DNA from: Pseudomonadota bacterium
GTDB lineage: Bacteria > Pseudomonadota > Gammaproteobacteria > Xanthomonadales > Xanthomonadaceae
NCBI GenBank assembly: GCA_023439425.1
Contig: JAEXNZ010000001.1
Span: forward strand, 1 to 7,746
Direction: 5' to 3'
DNA: 7,746 nucleotides
Shown: positions 5,470 through 7,746 of the stretch, piece by piece
How the letters are laid out: each line of letters starts with the position of its first letter
How positions within the stretch are numbered: position 1 is the stretch's first letter
Notes under the pieces: model-generated
What the model was told of the DNA's origin: nothing
The model's database searches: none
The model's input: the letters and a program-made list of their open reading frames with translations, nothing else
Program-made: the position numbers and the translations under genes

Positions 5470-6720
5470 TCAGCCGTTCGGCAGGTGACCAGCCTTCACC
5501 CTGAGCGCGCTCTGCACTTTCTCCAGCTCAGCAACCAGATTCACTTCTTCGGTTGAGCGGGGACGCAGAGCATTGAAGGTTTCAGAGGCAGAAGGATTTG
5601 ATTCCTTACTCCCCTGTTGTGCCCCACGCCACGGCTTGAGCATCAGGTTGTCACGTTGCAGTGCCTCCCGGGCCGCACGCAACTCCGCTGCCTGTCGATT
5701 GACCTCCGCCTTGACCTTGATGGGCTTTGCCTTCTTGCGCAGGGTTGTCTCTTTCATCAACTCGCGTTGGAAATCGTTCCGTGGAGGCGTCTCGCGGGGA
5801 GGAACCTTGGATGCGATTGAGATCTGCTCCTGGCCGTTGTCAGCATCCGTCCCGGAGACGGTACTGATCGTGGTTGGCGTAGTATCGCGGGCCGTCCCCA
5901 TCGTTTCCGGAGCCGAGTCGCAGCGGCGCACCAGCTTGTGACTCGTCAGTTCCGCGAACACAGATGTCATGTTCGGCCGCGACAGTGGGGGTGCCGAATA
6001 GGCACGTTGCAGAACCTTGAGTCCGTCCATTGAAGGGGCAGGCGGCGGAGTAATGGTCTTCGCGGATGAGGTGACTTCTTTCTTCACCGGTGACTGCACC
6101 GCTGTCTGAGCCGTAGGCAGAGGCATCGGTGTGCTGCCATCGGGTCCACGCGTCGCGGTCGGCGTCTTTGCCTGCACAGCTACGGACTGTGGCGGCTGCG
6201 GCGCACGCTTCTTCTTGCCATTGCGGCTCAGCACAGCGGGCTTCGGCGGCTCCGGAGGAGGAGAAGTCGGCCGCGTCACCTTGATGGACGCGGTCGGGCT
6301 GGCCGGTCGCGCAGATGCCCCCTGCGTGGGTGAGGTACCTAGTCCTTCAAAGAAGGAGATCCTGGCGCTCACCCGACCCTCCCAACGGTCATGCAACCAG
6401 CTGGCGTTCACTGGCAGTTGCACTCTTGTAGGAACGGGCCGGACAGCGGCAGAGGCGGGCGGGGAACCGGATGGCTGTCGACTGACCTGCGCTGGCAACG
6501 CGCTGCGGGTGCTGCCGGTTGCGCTCATGCTGCTGCTATTACTGCGGTTGCTGAGATGAAGCAGCGGGTTGCCAGCCGACGTGGTGGAGGCGTGCAGGGT
6601 GCCTGGACGGAATCCGCGCACAATCGGTGCTTGTGCTTTGGCAACGAGTTGCTTCGGGCTGACGGAAAGCAGCTTCAGCAGATTGAAGGCGCTTTGTGCC
6701 ATCTGTGGTATCTGGGCCAA
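5470..6720 (-). CDS. Gene A: unrecognised 416-aa Pro/Ser/Thr-rich protein; candidate secreted protein with eukaryote-like motifs
   Basis: I do not recognise this protein. There is no Sec signal and no transmembrane segment. The N-terminus is a short amphipathic stretch (AFNLLKLLSVSPKQL) followed by a Ser/Thr/Asn-rich part (44-92), a composition compatible with type III secretion signals but not diagnostic. Residues 103-128 (NASWLHDRWEGRVSARISFFEG) may be structured. Residues 140-230 are Pro-rich with PPEPPK (155-160), KKKR (169-172) and KRAPQPP (171-177). Two RxxSxP motifs follow: RAYSAP (239-244) and RCDSAP (266-271). Residues 316-361 are basic and likely coiled coil (VNRQAAELRAAREALQRDN). 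The start is the TTG at 6720, preceded by GGAG at 9 nt; an in-frame ATG at 6702 lacks a Shine-Dalgarno sequence and would remove six residues. It lies downstream of the chitinase terminator and ends in its own terminator. An effector role is inferred, not shown. Confidence 0.78.
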   Translation of the reverse strand: MAQIPQMAQSAFNLLKLLSVSPKQLVAKAQAPIVRGFRPGTLHASTTSAGNPLLHLSNRSNSSSMSATGSTRSALPAQVSRQPSGSPPASAAVRPVPTRVQLPVNASWLHDRWEGRVSARISFFEGLGTSPTQGASARPASPTASIKVTRPTSPPPEPPKPAVLSRNGKKKRAPQPPQSVAVQAKTPTATRGPDGSTPMPLPTAQTAVQSPVKKEVTSSAKTITPPPAPSMDGLKVLQRAYSAPPLSRPNMTSVFAELTSHKLVRRCDSAPETMGTARDTTPTTISTVSGTDADNGQEQISIASKVPPRETPPRNDFQRELMKETTLRKKAKPIKVKAEVNRQAAELRAAREALQRDNLMLKPWRGAQQGSKESNPSASETFNALRPRSTEEVNLVAELEKVQSALRVKAGHLPNG

Positions 6721-6728
6721 CGTGAATC

Positions 6729-6746
6729 ACTCCGGTGACAAGGAGT
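6729..6746 (-). promoter_or_regulatory. Shine-Dalgarno of gene A inside a small hairpin
   Basis: On the minus strand GGAG (6733-6730) lies 9 nt before the TTG at 6720 and decides that start. The same bases can pair in ACTCC (6746-6742) / GGAGT (6733-6729) around an 8-nt loop, which could mask the ribosome site. A 5-bp stem is weak, so regulation through it is speculative. Confidence 0.35.
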
Positions 6747-6787
6747 CATCACTGTGTGCCTTGACCTGCAAACACGCTTTGAAACTT

Positions 6788-6803
6788 TGTGCAGAAATTC
6801 ACA
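6788..6803. promoter_or_regulatory. Possible Clp/CRP-type binding site upstream of gene A
   Basis: TGTGC-AGAAAT-TCACA matches the CRP consensus TGTGA-N6-TCACA at 9 of 10 positions, and the palindrome extends one base on each side (TTGTG to CACAA). The CRP-like protein Clp of xanthomonads recognises essentially this sequence and controls secreted enzymes and virulence genes. Its centre is about 75 bp upstream of the gene A start, a plausible activator position. The promoter itself is not identifiable by eye. Confidence 0.45.
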
Positions 6804-6811
6804 ACTGCGTA

Positions 6812-6828
6812 CACCATCACAGATGGTG
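6812..6828. repeat. Inverted repeat upstream of gene A
   Basis: CACCATC-ACA-GATGGTG is a perfect 7-bp inverted repeat with a 3-nt spacer, 8 bp upstream of the possible Clp site. It may be an operator for another regulator or a small hairpin in the chitinase 3' readthrough. No known consensus is matched with confidence. Confidence 0.5.
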
Positions 6829-6863
6829 CACGCGGTTCGTGCCCGCAAACCCAGCAACCACAA

Positions 6864-6891
6864 CACCCGGAGCCGTCGCCGACTCCGGGTG
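6864..6891 (-). terminator. Terminator of the chitinase gene
   Basis: On the minus strand CACCCGGAGTCG pairs with CGGCTCCGGGTG over 12 bp (one T-G pair) around a GCGA tetraloop of the stable GNRA class. It begins 8 nt after the chitinase TAA. The tail TTGTGGTT is only partly T-rich. It should isolate gene A from chitinase transcription. Confidence 0.7.
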
Positions 6892-6899
6892 CGCCGTGC

Positions 6900-7746
6900 T
6901 TACTTCAGGCCGTTGCTGACGGTATTGACCAGCGTGCCCTGTGCATCGTCACCGCTGAACTCCCAGAAGAACGCGCCGCCGAAGCCCTGCGCCTTCACGT
7001 AGCCCATCTTCTCGGTGATCAGTGCCGGGGTGTCGAAGCTCCAGAACGTGGTGCCGTTGTAGCTCCACGTAGCCCGCGCATTGGCGTCGGTGAACACCGG
7101 GTGGTTGAGGTTCTTCAGCACCTTCCAGTCTTCAATCCCGGCCTCGTAGGTGCCCGGGGCGGCGCTGCCGCTCTGGTACAGGCCGTTGTTGACGTTGGGC
7201 ACATTGGTCCAGCCGCGCCCGTAGAAACCAATGCCCAGGTTGAGCTTGCTGGCCGGCACGCCGCGAGCAAGGAAGGCTTCCATCGCATCGTTGCTGTTGT
7301 ACAGCTTCACATCACCGGTGGAGGGATCGTTCGGCGAATCGAACAGCGCCGAGTGATGCCCGGTGATCGGGTCGAAGGCACCGTGGAAGTCGTACGTCAT
7401 CACATTGATGTAATCGAGGTACTGGTGGTACGTGGCCGGGTCGGTAACGCGGATCTTGTCGATACCCGCACCCACCGCCACGGTCAGCAGCAGACCCGGG
7501 CGTACCGCATCCAGCTGGCGGCGGAACTCGGCCAGCAGCGCGGTGAAGTTGGCATTGTCAGCCGGGGTGCCGCAGGCCAGCCCACAGGCCACCGGGTATT
7601 CCCAGTCGATGTCGATGCCGTCAAACACGCCGGCTGCCGCGCCTACGCCACCGGCCCCATCGGTCACCGGCAGGTTGCCCTTGATGTAGGCGTCGATGCA
7701 CGAGGCGACGAAGGCCTGACGGTTGGCTGGCTGCGCCGCGCTGGAG
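6900..7746 (-). CDS. GH18 chitinase, 3' part (5' end outside window)
   Basis: Glycoside hydrolase family 18 enzymes cleave beta-1,4 bonds of chitin by substrate-assisted catalysis and are normally secreted. The frame is open to the window edge, giving 281 visible residues; the internal GTG at 7667 is not the real start, because typical GH18 sequence (RQAFVASCIDAYIKG) continues upstream of it. Visible landmarks are the catalytic motif DGIDIDWEYP (visible residues 42-51, with acid E49), MTYDFHG (116-122), LNLGIGFYGRGW (168-179) and GGAFFWEFSGD (256-266), in the correct barrel order. The protein ends 15 residues after the last barrel strand, so there is no carbohydrate-binding domain on the C-terminal side; any such domain would be N-terminal and out of view. 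A CGLACG insertion after the catalytic motif holds two close Cys that could form a disulfide. A strong terminator follows the stop. Confidence 0.95.
   Translation of the reverse strand, partial: SSAAQPANRQAFVASCIDAYIKGNLPVTDGAGGVGAAAGVFDGIDIDWEYPVACGLACGTPADNANFTALLAEFRRQLDAVRPGLLLTVAVGAGIDKIRVTDPATYHQYLDYINVMTYDFHGAFDPITGHHSALFDSPNDPSTGDVKLYNSNDAMEAFLARGVPASKLNLGIGFYGRGWTNVPNVNNGLYQSGSAAPGTYEAGIEDWKVLKNLNHPVFTDANARATWSYNGTTFWSFDTPALITEKMGYVKAQGFGGAFFWEFSGDDAQGTLVNTVSNGLK

Noticed and set aside
3288..6720. Type IV (XVIPCD) effector signal in genes A-C
   Set aside because: None of the C-termini shows the conserved XVIPCD blocks of xanthomonad type IV effectors.
6721..6900. HrpX PIP box (TTCGC-N15-TTCGC) or HrpL box upstream of gene A
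   Set aside because: Neither pattern is present on the minus strand in this stretch, so the type III idea has no promoter support here.
1..7746. CRISPR array, tRNA, rRNA or insertion sequence
   Set aside because: I saw no regularly spaced repeats, no cloverleaf-like tRNA, no rRNA and no transposase frame. XerD here is the housekeeping recombinase rather than an integrase of an island.

Overview
The window looks like chromosomal DNA from the Xanthomonadaceae, most likely Stenotrophomonas. The grounds are high GC with strong third-position G/C bias, a xanthomonad-style XerD, a lipoprotein DsbC, a GH18 chitinase and short palindromes that start with GTAG, as in the REP families known from Stenotrophomonas. 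The genus is inferred from content alone; no database search was possible.

Left part (1-2932) is housekeeping. An RDD-family membrane protein (minus) and the tyrosine recombinase xerD (plus) diverge from a 40-bp intergenic gap. The gap holds two mirror-image -10-like hexamers, each exactly 6 nt from a start codon, which suggests leaderless transcripts in both directions. A small basic protein of unknown function (minus) converges on xerD with a 6-bp gap. It diverges from dsbC, which encodes a disulfide isomerase that here carries a lipoprotein signal.

Middle part (2933-3287) has no credible gene. It carries two tandem REP-like palindromes just after dsbC and a weaker third one.

The accessory part (3288-6720) holds three minus-strand genes that I do not recognise, in transcription order A (416 aa), B (148 aa) and C (510 aa). 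All three proteins are largely low-complexity, rich in Pro, Ser and Ala, with no signal peptide and no transmembrane segment. They contain short motifs of eukaryotic type: SH3-ligand-like PxxPx[KR] in all three, and two RxxSxP (14-3-3-like) motifs plus a KKKR cluster in A. The best hypothesis is a cluster of proteins secreted into, or acting on, host or competitor cells, but no secretion genes are in view. A has its own strong terminator before B. A possible Clp/CRP site and a 7-bp-arm inverted repeat lie upstream of A, and the upstream regions of A and C share sequence blocks.

Right part (6864-7746) is the 3' end of a secreted-type GH18 chitinase gene (minus), followed by a strong GNRA-loop terminator. 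Its 5' end lies outside the window.
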